NCBI GenBank assembly: GCA_024639625.1
Contig: JAHEIA010000130.1
Location: forward strand, 1 to 8,059
DNA from: Chromatiales bacterium
GTDB lineage: Bacteria > Pseudomonadota > Gammaproteobacteria > Chromatiales > Chromatiaceae
Reading direction: 5' to 3'
Length of the DNA: 8,059 nt
The first letter of the stretch is position 1; every line of letters begins with the position of its first letter. Of the stretch, positions 1 through 6,660 are shown in pieces. The position numbers and the translations under genes were made by a program. A model generated the notes under the pieces. It searched no databases. It had not been told where the DNA came from and saw nothing but the letters and a program-made list of their open reading frames with translations.

Positions 1-97
1 CCTTCATCTCGCCGCCGCACTTGCCGCTGGCTTCTTCCTTCATCTCACCGCCGCACTTGCCGCTGGCTTCTTCCTTCATCTCGCCGCCGCACTTGCC
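1..97 (-). repeat. 36-bp in-frame tandem repeat in the hvfA-like gene
   Basis: Two full 36-bp units lie at 1-36 and 37-72. The unit at 73 matches for its first 25 bases (73-97) and then diverges. The full units differ at a single base (g at 11, a at 47), a silent GGC/GGT glycine change. Each unit encodes 12 residues (SGKCGGEMKEEA) and supplies one Cys, so copy-number change would alter the number of modifiable Cys without shifting frame. The near identity points to recent duplication or slippage. The array may continue beyond the left edge. Confidence 0.95.
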
Positions 98-247
98 TTC
101 GGCCAACTGCATGTAGCCGCTCTGCAGAGGTTTCACCGCAAACGGGTTGTCCGCGCTGGCGGCCGAAACGTTGGCTGCTGCCAGAGATCCGACTACGGCG
201 GCACCGATCGCAGCGGTCAGGGGCTTCAGAATCACGTTCTTGCTCAT
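1..247 (-). CDS. hvfA: HvfA-like secreted Cys-repeat peptide precursor (MNIO substrate family), 3' end outside window
   Basis: The first 82 codons are visible; the frame is still open at the left edge. The ATG at 247 has a strong GAGGAG Shine-Dalgarno 7 nt upstream. Residues 1-32 look like a Sec signal peptide: MSKNVILK, then an Ala/Val/Gly-rich core, with possible cleavage after VSA or ASA. A short spacer with NPFAVKPLQSGYMQLA leads into EGKCGGEMKEEA, then SGKCGGEMKEEA, then SGKCGGEMK. Cysteines fall at 53, 65 and 77, exactly 12 residues apart. A signal peptide, a GYMxxAEGKCG junction and repeated GKCG are typical of HvfA-type bufferin precursors. Known relatives are modified on these Cys by an MNIO (DUF692) enzyme with a DUF2063 partner and bind or buffer copper in the periplasm. 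Partner genes would be expected further left but are not visible, so modification and metal role are inferred from family. The gene follows nth in the same direction but probably has its own promoter. Confidence 0.82.
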   Translation of the reverse strand, partial: MSKNVILKPLTAAIGAAVVGSLAAANVSAASADNPFAVKPLQSGYMQLAEGKCGGEMKEEASGKCGGEMKEEASGKCGGEMK

Positions 248-254
248 GCTTACT

Positions 255-260
255 CTCCTC
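255..260 (-). promoter_or_regulatory. Ribosome binding site of the hvfA-like gene
   Basis: On the minus strand GAGGAG lies 7 nt before the ATG at 247. This is close to ideal and fixes the start used for the Cys-repeat precursor. It argues against a longer ORF in another frame that starts at 350. Confidence 0.8.
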
Positions 261-291
261 AATCGCTTCTTCGATAATGATGTTAAATGTA

Positions 292-309
292 GTTCGGGCG
301 TTCCCGAAC
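292..309 (-). promoter_or_regulatory. Perfect 7-bp inverted repeat upstream of the hvfA-like gene (operator or 5' UTR hairpin)
   Basis: The minus strand reads GTTCGGG-AACG-CCCGAAC, a perfect 7-bp inverted repeat around a 4-nt loop, about 45 nt upstream of the ATG. No T-tract follows, so it is not a typical intrinsic terminator for nth. It could be a regulator binding site or a hairpin in the leader RNA. The arms do not match an operator that I can name with confidence. The structure is plainly visible; the function is inference. Confidence 0.5.
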
Positions 310-326
310 CCGGAAACTTTCGTTAC
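301..326 (-). promoter_or_regulatory. Candidate ECF-sigma-type promoter for the hvfA-like gene
   Basis: On the minus strand GTAACG (326-321) is followed after exactly 16 nt by GGAA (304-301). This resembles the GTAACC-N16-CGAA layout described for SigF-like ECF sigma factors, which control some MNIO/bufferin operons, with one mismatch in each box. The downstream box lies inside the inverted repeat at 292-309. Such short boxes arise by chance, and no sigma-factor gene is visible, so this is a weak call. Confidence 0.25.
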
Positions 327-338
327 TTCTGTCGGGGC

Positions 339-367
339 TTTGTAGCACAATATCTGCGAAATACCAA
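339..367 (-). promoter_or_regulatory. Alternative candidate sigma-70 promoter for the hvfA-like gene
   Basis: On the minus strand TTGGTA (367-362) and TACAAA (344-339) are separated by 17 nt. Each matches four of six consensus positions. If used, transcription would begin near 332 and the inverted repeat at 292-309 would lie in the 5' leader RNA. It competes with the ECF-like reading at 301-326. Confidence 0.25.
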
Positions 368-450
368 ACTAAAATGCTAGGTAATGTGGCAGATTTTGGG
401 CGCCAATCCGTCTCTCGCTAGCAAAGGACCGGGGTGGCCTGGAAAATCTT

Positions 451-1149
451 TCAGCTGGTTTGCCTCTTCTCGGCGTTGCGGGTGGATCCCGTATCCTGGC
501 GGGACACGGACGGGGGTTTTCGGTCTTTTTTCGGGTACTCGCAGAGATCCCCAATGACACAGGTAGGACATTTCGGTTTACGCGCGGTGCAGGTGTAGCG
601 GCCATGCAGGATCAGCCAGTGATGGGCGTCCTGCAGGAATTCCCTGGGAACGAGGCGGAGCAGGCGATCCTCCACCTCTCGCACCGATCTTCCTGGTGCG
701 ATGCGAGTCCGATTGGCAACGCGAAAGATGTGCGTATCGACCGCGATCGTCGGCCGCCCGAAGGCGGTGTTGAGGACGACGTTTGCGGTCTTTCGTCCAA
801 CACCAGGCAGCGACTCCAAGGCGGGACGATCGTCAGGAACGCGACCGGCATAGCAATCGCGCAAGATGCGACAGGTTCGGATAATGTTTTTTGACTTGCT
901 GTTGAACAACCCGATACTGGCGATGAACGGCTTCAGCCCGTCTTCGCCCAAGCGGAGCAGTGCGTCCGGCGTAGTGGCCTTGGCGAACAGCCTCTGCGTC
1001 GCTTTGTTCACGCTCTTATCGGTTGCCTGAGCAGACAAGATAACGGCGATCAGTAACTCGAAAGGGCTGGAGTAGCGTAACTCGGTGGTAGGTCGCGGAT
1101 TCTGCGTCCGCAGGCGTTCGAAGATCTGCTGGCGTTTCGCCCGGTTCAT
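451..1149 (-). CDS. nth: Endonuclease III (DNA glycosylase/AP lyase)
   Basis: This 232-residue protein removes oxidised pyrimidines from DNA and cleaves the abasic site by beta-elimination. The helix-hairpin-helix LPGVGRKTANVVLN spans residues 114-127 and holds the catalytic Lys120. VDTHIFRVANR follows with catalytic Asp138. The [4Fe-4S] ligands are Cys187, 194, 197 and 203 (C-x6-C-x2-C-x5-C). This numbering agrees with E. coli Nth when the ATG at 1149 is the start. The frame is open much further upstream through rsxE, but that extension is a shadow. A GAGG lies about 11 nt before the ATG. The protein has about 21 residues more than the 211-residue E. coli enzyme, as a polar tail after the cluster (PPSVSRQDTGSTRNAEKRQTS). 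It follows rsxE after 62 nt, the usual gammaproteobacterial neighbourhood, and is probably co-transcribed with the rsx genes. Confidence 0.97.
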   Translation of the reverse strand: MNRAKRQQIFERLRTQNPRPTTELRYSSPFELLIAVILSAQATDKSVNKATQRLFAKATTPDALLRLGEDGLKPFIASIGLFNSKSKNIIRTCRILRDCYAGRVPDDRPALESLPGVGRKTANVVLNTAFGRPTIAVDTHIFRVANRTRIAPGRSVREVEDRLLRLVPREFLQDAHHWLILHGRYTCTARKPKCPTCVIGDLCEYPKKDRKPPSVSRQDTGSTRNAEKRQTS

Positions 1150-1211
1150 GCGCCGATCGGCCTCACTGACAAATCCGCGGCGCCCGGCCGGGAGCTTGCG
1201 CGGGTTGGTGA

Positions 1212-1913
1212 CTAGGCGTGGGTTGCCGCTTCCGGCTCGTGGCCCGGTGAAATCGTTCTCGCCGCGCGCAGGTGGCGTGTCCGCTCGTCGATCACGTTCT
1301 TCAGGGCGATCAATAGGCCAAGGCCGAGGAACGCGCCGGGAGGCAAGATCGCGATCAGCAACCCTTTGAAGTCCTCGCCGACAGACAGTGTGATCCCCCG
1401 AGCCGCCTCCCCGAACATGAGATCTGCATGGGCGAACAGGGTGCCGGAACCGACCATTTCCCGTATACCACCGAGAACCAACAGCACGCCGGTGAAACCG
1501 ATGCCGATGCTGAGCCCGTCCACCAAGGAGCGCACAGGGGTGTTCTTGGAAGCGAATGCCTCGGCGCGGCCGATGATCGCGCAGTTGGTCACGATCAGCG
1601 GGATAAAGATGCCCAAGATGTTGTACAGGCCGTGAAACCAGGCATTCATACTGAGTTCGGTGGCGGTAACGAACGAGGCGATCACCAGCACGAATACCGG
1701 AAGTCGCACCTCCGGCCGCACCAAGTTGCGGATCAGAGACACCGTCGTGTTGGAGGCGACCAGAACCAGGGTGGTGGCGAGCCCCAGCCCCAGGCCGTTG
1801 ATCGCCGTGTTGGTCACCGCCAGCAATGGGCAAAGACCGAGCAAAGCCACCAACGCCTGGTTGTTGTTCCAGAGGCCATCGCGGATGATCTGACGGTAAC
1901 CGGTCTCAGTCAT
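1212..1913 (-). CDS. rsxE: Electron transport complex subunit RsxE/RnfE
   Basis: This 233-residue inner-membrane protein is one of the two related core subunits (with RsxA) of the Rsx/Rnf complex. It starts with [18 protein letters not shown] and then alternates hydrophobic membrane segments, about six in all. The paired motifs [11 protein letters not shown] (Cys28) and [18 protein letters not shown] (Cys111) place the two Cys that, with the equivalent pair in RsxA, are known to hold an intramembrane [2Fe-2S] centre. [15 protein letters not shown] (139-151) and [14 protein letters not shown] (191-204) are also family-typical. The tail after 205 is polar and probably cytoplasmic. The ATG overlaps the rsxG stop by one base (TGATG), so the two are likely translationally coupled. 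This is the last gene of the rsx set. Confidence 0.97.
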   Translation of the reverse strand: MTETGYRQIIRDGLWNNNQALVALLGLCPLLAVTNTAINGLGLGLATTLVLVASNTTVSLIRNLVRPEVRLPVFVLVIASFVTATELSMNAWFHGLYNILGIFIPLIVTNCAIIGRAEAFASKNTPVRSLVDGLSIGIGFTGVLLVLGGIREMVGSGTLFAHADLMFGEAARGITLSVGEDFKGLLIAILPPGAFLGLGLLIALKNVIDERTRHLRAARTISPGHEPEAATHA

Positions 1914-2557
1914 CAGGCATCTCCCTCGGCGGGGTGTGAGGATTGCGGGGCCGCATATAGTTGCTCCCCCTTTTGCTGCACGAACTGCAGGGTCTTCTTG
2001 ACCGCCCTGACAATGGCGCGCGGGGTGATGGTTGCCCCCGTAAACTGATCGAAGTCGCCGCCGTCGCGCTTCACTTGCCAGCGCTCCACTTGCGGGTCGT
2101 TGAGGGACTTTCCGGAGAAACCGAGGATCCAGTCGGACTTCTTGGTCTCGATCTTGTCACCTAGGCCGGGCGTTTCCTTGTGCGATATCACCCGCACTCC
2201 GCTGAGCGTGCCATCTCGTCGCACCGCCACCAGCAGCTTGATCGGCCCGCTGTATCCGTCGGGCACGATCGGGGTCAGCACGGCCGCCACCGGCTGGCCG
2301 CCGAGGCGCCCCCGGTAGACCAAGGTGGATTCCGCGCCGAGCAGTTCTGGATCGTGCGCCAGTAGAGTGTCGGTCACCATGTCGTTGTCTACCAACTGAG
2401 GTGGAACCACGGCCTGTAGATTGCGCAACAACGCGAGCTTTTCGTTCGCCGCAATGCGCTCTTTGGTCTGCTCGTGTGTCAGCGCGACGAGGCTGGATCC
2501 GGCTATGGCGAATAGTGTGAGCATCGCCCCTGCGACCAATACCGGGTGCTTAGTCAT
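1913..2557 (-). CDS. rsxG: Electron transport complex subunit RsxG/RnfG (covalent FMN protein)
   Basis: This 214-residue protein carries one N-terminal membrane anchor (about residues 6-26, [21 protein letters not shown]) and a periplasmic FMN-binding domain. The site DQFTGAT (170-176) fits the Dxx(S/T)GAT signature recognised by the flavin transferase ApbE, so Thr176 should carry FMN through a phosphoester bond. The segment [12 protein letters not shown] (125-136) is the usual conserved stretch before it. The protein is the periplasm-facing electron carrier of the Rsx complex. The start overlaps the end of rsxD by 8 nt, and its stop overlaps the rsxE start by one base, so coupled translation is likely. 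No apbE gene is visible in the window. Confidence 0.97.
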   Translation of the reverse strand: MTKHPVLVAGAMLTLFAIAGSSLVALTHEQTKERIAANEKLALLRNLQAVVPPQLVDNDMVTDTLLAHDPELLGAESTLVYRGRLGGQPVAAVLTPIVPDGYSGPIKLLVAVRRDGTLSGVRVISHKETPGLGDKIETKKSDWILGFSGKSLNDPQVERWQVKRDGGDFDQFTGATITPRAIVRAVKKTLQFVQQKGEQLYAAPQSSHPAEGDA

Positions 2558-3593
2558 TGCGGGTCTCTGTTTCCCCGAACACTCTGGGCTGGGTGTAGTA
2601 GTCGATAGTGGGGGCAGCCATGTTCATTAGCAACACAGCGAAGGCGACCGCGTCGGGATAGCCGCCCCAGGTGCGGATGATGAACACCAGGGCTCCGATA
2701 CTGGCACCGTAGATCAACTTGCCGCGCGGTGTGGTCGCCGCGGAGACAGGATCCGTCGCGATGAAAAAGGCCCCGAGCATGGCGCCGCCGCTGAACAGGT
2801 GAAACAGGCCGAAGGGATGCGTCTCCGGATCGAGTAGATGGAAGATCATGGCGAGGAGCAGCAGAGCGCCCAACATCGCGCCGGGGATGTGCCAACTGAT
2901 CACTCGTTTGTAGATGAGCCAGATCCCGCCGAGGAAATACCAGTTGCCGACCCACTCCCAGCCGCGGCCGCCGAAGTCTCCCCACAGCGGGCTTTCGCGG
3001 ATCTCGCTGATCAGGTGACCCAGATCGAGGTTGGTGCGCATCGCATCCAACGGTGTGGCCATAGAAAGGGCATCCCAGGTCAAGCCGGCGGGCAGCGTGC
3101 CGGTGAAAATCACGCGCAGGGTTTCGCTCAGGGTCAGGACGTGTTCGTTGAGGATTATGGGTGGAATCCAGGCGGTCATTTCCACTGGGTAGGAAATGAG
3201 CAGCAGAACATAGCCGGCCATTGCCGGGTTGAACGGGTTGTACCCGAGTCCTCCATAGAGCTGCTTGGCGACGACGATGGCGAAGCCGATGCCCAGCACG
3301 GTCAGCCACCAGGGTAAGAGCGGCGGCACCGCCAGTGCAAATAGCAGCGCCGTCACTACCGCACTGAGGTCGGATAAGGTCGCCGTCACGGGGCGCCCGC
3401 GCAAGCGGAGCAGCAGCGCCTCGCTGGCCACCGCAACTACGGTGGCCAGTGCCATGTTGATCACGACGCCCCAACCAAAATACCAGGTCATGGCCAGCGC
3501 ACCTGGAATCAGCGCCAGGATGACCCGCAGCATCACGCTGCTGACCCGGTTCGGCAGTGCGCTATGGGGCGAACTTACGGCGGGGAATTCCAT
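2550..3593 (-). CDS. rsxD: Electron transport complex subunit RsxD/RnfD (membrane flavoprotein)
   Basis: This 347-residue protein has about nine or ten hydrophobic segments. It is an integral subunit of the Rsx/Rnf complex and carries a covalent FMN. The likely attachment site is Thr180 in DALSMATPLDAMR (174-186). It has the Dxx-S-x-AT form with Met in place of the Gly of the SGAT signature, which I believe is common in RnfD. Other family stretches are KQLYGGLGYNPFNPAMAGY (110-128) and, near the C-terminus, TDPVSAATTPRGKLIYG (280-296) with RTWGGYPDAVAFAVLLMN (307-324). Nine bases separate it from the rsxC stop. A purine-rich GAGGAG just before the rsxC stop codon can serve as its ribosome binding site. 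The ORF overlaps rsxG by 8 nt. Confidence 0.97.
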   Translation of the reverse strand: MEFPAVSSPHSALPNRVSSVMLRVILALIPGALAMTWYFGWGVVINMALATVVAVASEALLLRLRGRPVTATLSDLSAVVTALLFALAVPPLLPWWLTVLGIGFAIVVAKQLYGGLGYNPFNPAMAGYVLLLISYPVEMTAWIPPIILNEHVLTLSETLRVIFTGTLPAGLTWDALSMATPLDAMRTNLDLGHLISEIRESPLWGDFGGRGWEWVGNWYFLGGIWLIYKRVISWHIPGAMLGALLLLAMIFHLLDPETHPFGLFHLFSGGAMLGAFFIATDPVSAATTPRGKLIYGASIGALVFIIRTWGGYPDAVAFAVLLMNMAAPTIDYYTQPRVFGETETRND

Positions 3594-3602
3594 CGGCTCT
3601 TG

Positions 3603-5288
3603 CTACTCCTCTCTTCCCGCGGTGTCTGCTCGCCGGTCGCCCCCACGGCGTCTGGCCTCGACGTTCGCGATCTGCTCCCGCTGCTCGGGGGTCAACGTAT
3701 CCACGTTCCTGGGCTGCACGGGCTGGGCCGCCTTTTTCGCCTTAGCCCTTTCGATAGCTGCACGGATCGCCGCCTGTTTCGTCTGCTCGCTGCTTCGCTC
3801 GGTGCTTGGGGCCTTGTCCAGGTCTTCTTTGCGCCTGCGCAACCGCGCTTTGCGCTCTTTCTCCAGTCGCTCGAGCCGCTGTAGCCGCGCCTGATGTCGT
3901 TGACGCGCATGATCCGATTTGGACCTCTCCTGCTCCCTGGCCCAACTCTCCGCTTTCGCGAAGCGGTAGTACTGTACCAGGGGGATGTGGGACGGACAGA
4001 CATAGGAACAACAGCCGCATTCGATGCAGTCGAACAGACTGTAGTCTTGTACCTTGTCAAGATCCTTGGCGCGGGCGTACCAATAGAGCTGTTGCGGCAG
4101 GAGGTTCGCAGGGCACACCCTGGCACACTCGCCGCAGCGGATGCAGGGCGCTGCCGGATCCGGGGCCGGGGCCTCGCGCAGGCTGGCCGCGAAGACGCAG
4201 TTCGCCGCCTTGGTGATGGGTACCTGATCCGTGTGCAGGGCGAATCCCATCATTGGGCCGCCAAGAATCAGGCGCGACACCTCAGGGGTGTAACCGCCGC
4301 ATTCGGCGATCAGCTCGCTTATGGGCGTCCCGATCAGCACTTCCAGGTTCTGCGCCTCGCGGACCCCTTCCCCGGTAACGGTAACGATGCGCGAGACCAA
4401 GGGTGTTCCTTGGAGTACCGCGTCGGCAATCGCCGCCGCTGTGCCGACGTTATGGCAGACATAGCCAATCTGCGCCGGGATACCATGGCGTGGCACCTCC
4501 TCGCCGGTCAAGATCTGGATCAGCTGCTTTTCGCCGCCGCTCGGGTAGAGCGTGGGGACTGCGACGACTTCCAGCGAAGCTACGCCGGCGGCTGCGACGG
4601 CCCGCTTGAGGGCCTGAATCGCCTCTGGTTTGTTGTCCTCCACACCGATCAAACAGCGATCTGCACCTAACGCATGCAGGAGAACATGCGCCCCGGAGAC
4701 CACTCGCTCGGGCTGCTCGCGCATCAGCATCTGGTCACAGGTAATATAAGGTTCGCACTCCGCGCCATTCAGGATCAGCGTATGGATTGGATGATCTGGG
4801 CCGGGATTGAGCTTGACGCTGCTGGGGAATGCGGCCCCTCCCAGACCGACCACTCCGGCCGAGCGCACGCGCTCGCGCAGCACCTCCGGCGCGCACTTCT
4901 CGAACGCCTCGATCGCGTCGGGCAACCGCCCCCAACGATCTTCGCCGTCGGTCTCGATCACGATGCAAAGACCCTCCAAACCCGAGGGATGAGGGACGGG
5001 AAGTTCGCCAATCGCGGCGACGACACCGGAACTCGGGGCATGGATGGGCGCGCTGATATAGCCTTGGGGCCTGGCCAGCATCTCGCCTTTCAGCACCCGC
5101 TGGCCGACCTGTACCAGTGGCTGAGCCGATTCACCGATATGCTGTTGCAGCGGCAGGATAAGGCGTTTCGGCAGCGCTGCCGGGCGCAGCGGCTGGGTGA
5201 CGGATTGCGCCTTGTTCTCAGCCAGATGCAAGCCGCCGTGGAACTTCCACAGGCGTCGCGAAGCGGTGTCTGATCGAGCGGCAGCCAC
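3603..5288 (-). CDS. rsxC: Electron transport complex subunit RsxC/RnfC (NADH/FMN, Fe-S), GTG start
   Basis: This 561-residue soluble subunit is the electron entry or exit point at the cytoplasmic side, related to the NADH-binding Nqo1 subunit of complex I. From the GTG at 5288, residues 13-24 (LWKFHGGLHLAE) match the usual RsxC N-terminus. A barrel-sandwich region lies at about 60-95 (VLKGEMLARP, APIHAPSSGVV). The flavin/nucleotide fold includes VGLGGAAFPSSVKL (147-160), LNGAECEPYITCDQM (173-187) and GGEKQLIQILTGEEVP (251-266). An SLBB-like part follows at about 300-350. Two ferredoxin [4Fe-4S] motifs lie at Cys382/385/388/392 and Cys421/424/427/431. From about 445 the tail is Arg/Lys/Glu-rich and probably coiled-coil. 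It is short compared with the long Ala/Lys repeats of the roughly 740-residue E. coli RsxC. An upstream ATG at 5357 in frame would overlap rsxB by 64 nt and adds non-conserved residues, so it is rejected. Confidence 0.96.
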   Translation of the reverse strand: MAAARSDTASRRLWKFHGGLHLAENKAQSVTQPLRPAALPKRLILPLQQHIGESAQPLVQVGQRVLKGEMLARPQGYISAPIHAPSSGVVAAIGELPVPHPSGLEGLCIVIETDGEDRWGRLPDAIEAFEKCAPEVLRERVRSAGVVGLGGAAFPSSVKLNPGPDHPIHTLILNGAECEPYITCDQMLMREQPERVVSGAHVLLHALGADRCLIGVEDNKPEAIQALKRAVAAAGVASLEVVAVPTLYPSGGEKQLIQILTGEEVPRHGIPAQIGYVCHNVGTAAAIADAVLQGTPLVSRIVTVTGEGVREAQNLEVLIGTPISELIAECGGYTPEVSRLILGGPMMGFALHTDQVPITKAANCVFAASLREAPAPDPAAPCIRCGECARVCPANLLPQQLYWYARAKDLDKVQDYSLFDCIECGCCSYVCPSHIPLVQYYRFAKAESWAREQERSKSDHARQRHQARLQRLERLEKERKARLRRRKEDLDKAPSTERSSEQTKQAAIRAAIERAKAKKAAQPVQPRNVDTLTPEQREQIANVEARRRGGDRRADTAGREE

Positions 5289-5293
5289 GGCGC

Positions 5294-5863
5294 TTAGTGT
5301 ACCTCCCGGGCCGCGATGACGCCGCCGCTTGCCGCGTCGGGAAACGGCCACTTCCAATGCGCGATGTCCTGCTCGACAGGGGTCATGTGGATGCAGTCAA
5401 CCGGACAGGGAGGGAGGCAGAGCTCGCACCCCGTGCATTCGCTTGCAATCACCGTGTGCATGCTCTTTGCTGCTCCGAGAATGGCGTCCACCGGACAGGC
5501 CTGGATACACAGGGTGCAGCCGATGCAAACCTGCTCATCGATCACTGCCACCGCCTTGGGTTTCTCCTCGCCGCGCTCGGCATCCAGCGGCACCACGTCT
5601 CTCCCCAAGAGATCGGCAAGCCCAATGATGGTGGTCTCGCCACCGGGCGGACAGCGGTTGATTTCCGCCTCACCCTGCGCGATCGCCTGGGCGTACGGCC
5701 GACACCCAGCGAATCCGCACTGGCCACATTGGGTCTGGGGTAGCAGCGCGTCGATACGGTCGACCACCGGGTCGCCTTCGACACGGAAGCGTATGGCGGA
5801 GTACCCTAGCAGCAACCCGAAGGTGAGGGCGAGTGCCGAGATGGCAATGACGGCGCTCAGCAT
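5294..5863 (-). CDS. rsxB: Electron transport complex subunit RsxB/RnfB (Fe-S protein)
   Basis: This 189-residue protein has an N-terminal membrane anchor (residues 3-24) that tethers the iron-sulphur domains to the cytoplasmic face of the membrane. The first cluster domain has Cys46, 49, 54 and 71 ([14 protein letters not shown], then NRCPPGGE). Two ferredoxin motifs follow, [12 protein letters not shown] (Cys113/116/119/123) and [12 protein letters not shown] (Cys143/146/149/153). This gives three [4Fe-4S] clusters, as usual for RsxB. It passes electrons between RsxC and the membrane subunits. It lies 13 nt downstream of rsxA and 5 nt upstream of the rsxC start. No good Shine-Dalgarno precedes its ATG, so translation may be coupled to rsxA. 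Confidence 0.97.
   Translation of the reverse strand: MLSAVIAISALALTFGLLLGYSAIRFRVEGDPVVDRIDALLPQTQCGQCGFAGCRPYAQAIAQGEAEINRCPPGGETTIIGLADLLGRDVVPLDAERGEEKPKAVAVIDEQVCIGCTLCIQACPVDAILGAAKSMHTVIASECTGCELCLPPCPVDCIHMTPVEQDIAHWKWPFPDAASGGVIAAREVH
5301..5307 (-). promoter_or_regulatory. Ribosome binding site supporting the rsxC GTG start
   Basis: The minus strand carries GGGAGGT inside the last codons of rsxB, 12 nt before the proposed rsxC GTG at 5288. The spacing is longer than ideal. No other ATG, GTG or TTG lies between this site and the conserved FHGG residues in the rsxC frame, so it favours GTG 5288 over the ATG at 5357. Confidence 0.5.
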
Positions 5864-5876
5864 GGGATGAAGCCGA

Positions 5877-6458
5877 TCAAATCTGCACCAGACCCGCGAA
5901 ACCCATGAACGCCATGGACATCAGCCCGGCCGTGATCAAGGCGATGGCATTGCCTTTGAACGGCCCAGGCACATCCGCTACCGCAACGCGCTCGCGCACT
6001 GCGGCGAACAACACCAGGACCAGGGAAAAGCCGACCGCGGCGCCAAACCCGTACAGCGCCGAGGAAACAAACCCATGCTGCTCCTGCACGTTGAGCAGCG
6101 CCACGCCGAGCACTGCGCAGTTCGTCGTAATCAACGGCAGGAAGATCCCGAGTACCTGGTAGAGGAGCGGGCTGGTCTTGTGAATCACCATCTCGGTAAA
6201 CTGGACCACGACAGCAATCACCAGAATGAAGGTGATGGTTCGCAGATACTCCAGCCCCAATGGTGCGAGCAGGTACTCGTTCGCCAGGTAGCTGCAGACC
6301 GCCGACAAGGTAAGCACGAAGGTGGTGGCGAGGCCCATTCCGGTAGCGGTCTCGAGCTTGCGCGAGACTCCCATGAAGGGGCACAGGCCGAGGAACTTGA
6401 CCAGCACGAAATTATTCACCAGCACCGTACTGATCAGGATGAGGAAGTATTCTTTCAC
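5877..6458 (-). CDS. rsxA: Electron transport complex subunit RsxA/RnfA, GTG start
   Basis: This 193-residue integral membrane protein, about six segments, is the first gene of the rsx set and the partner of RsxE. The GTG at 6458 begins [17 protein letters not shown], aligned with the E. coli RsxA start, and gives the same total length of 193. A longer frame from an ATG at 6533 adds 25 residues that do not resemble the family. The Cys that help bind the intramembrane [2Fe-2S] centre are Cys26 in [12 protein letters not shown] and Cys114 in [24 protein letters not shown] (83-90) and IRERLAVADVP-like [11 protein letters not shown] (154-164) are other hallmarks. No clear Shine-Dalgarno precedes the GTG, which fits either weak initiation or coupling to an upstream reading frame ending 5 nt earlier. 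Confidence 0.96.
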   Translation of the reverse strand: MKEYFLILISTVLVNNFVLVKFLGLCPFMGVSRKLETATGMGLATTFVLTLSAVCSYLANEYLLAPLGLEYLRTITFILVIAVVVQFTEMVIHKTSPLLYQVLGIFLPLITTNCAVLGVALLNVQEQHGFVSSALYGFGAAVGFSLVLVLFAAVRERVAVADVPGPFKGNAIALITAGLMSMAFMGFAGLVQI

Positions 6459-6660
6459 CGCGACTAGCCGTTGACTCGGATCGGTTTGAGACCAACTCCC
6501 ATGGTAGGGGCCGGGCGTGCAGCGCACAACCACGGGGGATAGGGGGATATGTACCGGGGCATGCTGCGCTTTGCGCCGGGTGCCGCCGGTTTCCGCTCTA
6601 CCGCAGAGAAGGGTGGCAGAGGCCGGGTAATCGCCAGCGCGGGACTCCCGCCGTGACGCT
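6459..6660 (-). other. metG-rsxA intergenic spacer (202 nt)
   Basis: No RNA gene or convincing terminator is seen. A small palindrome, GCGGGA-N-TCCCGC, lies at 6639-6651 just after metG, but no T-tract follows it on the minus strand. A weak promoter-like pair, TTGTGC (6529-6524) and TACCAT (6506-6501) with a 17-nt gap, could give rsx its own transcription, but the matches are poor. Without a clear terminator, read-through from metG is possible. Confidence 0.35.

Noticed and set aside
1..97. The tandem repeat as a CRISPR array
   Set aside because: The units are directly adjacent with no unique spacers and keep an open coding frame with a Cys every 12 residues.
45..350. A 101-residue minus-strand ORF overlapping the Cys-repeat gene in another frame
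   Set aside because: It lacks a ribosome binding site and its Arg/Gln-rich sequence comes from reading the repeats out of frame. The frame from 247 has a Shine-Dalgarno, a signal peptide and spaced Cys.
375..423. A 6-bp inverted repeat (TGCTAG/CTAGCA) downstream of nth, followed by TTTT on the minus strand, as a possible terminator
   Set aside because: The arms are short and separated by 37 nt, so a stable terminator hairpin is unlikely.
451..1833. A 460-residue minus-strand frame that extends nth far upstream
   Set aside because: The part above 1149 runs out of frame through rsxE and has no Nth similarity. The ATG at 1149 reproduces the E. coli catalytic and cluster residue numbering.
2554..3474. 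A 306-residue minus-strand ORF in another frame of rsxD
   Set aside because: It is Arg/His/Pro-rich without membrane segments, a typical frame shadow, while the rsxD frame carries all family motifs.
3894..5273. Two long, nearly adjacent plus-strand ORFs (258 and 199 residues) opposite rsxC
   Set aside because: They lie antisense to a clearly conserved rsxC frame and show no recognisable domain. Long antisense open frames are common in GC-rich DNA.
6639..6651. GCGGGA-N-TCCCGC palindrome after metG as a terminator
   Set aside because: The loop is too small for the full stem and no T-tract follows on the minus strand.
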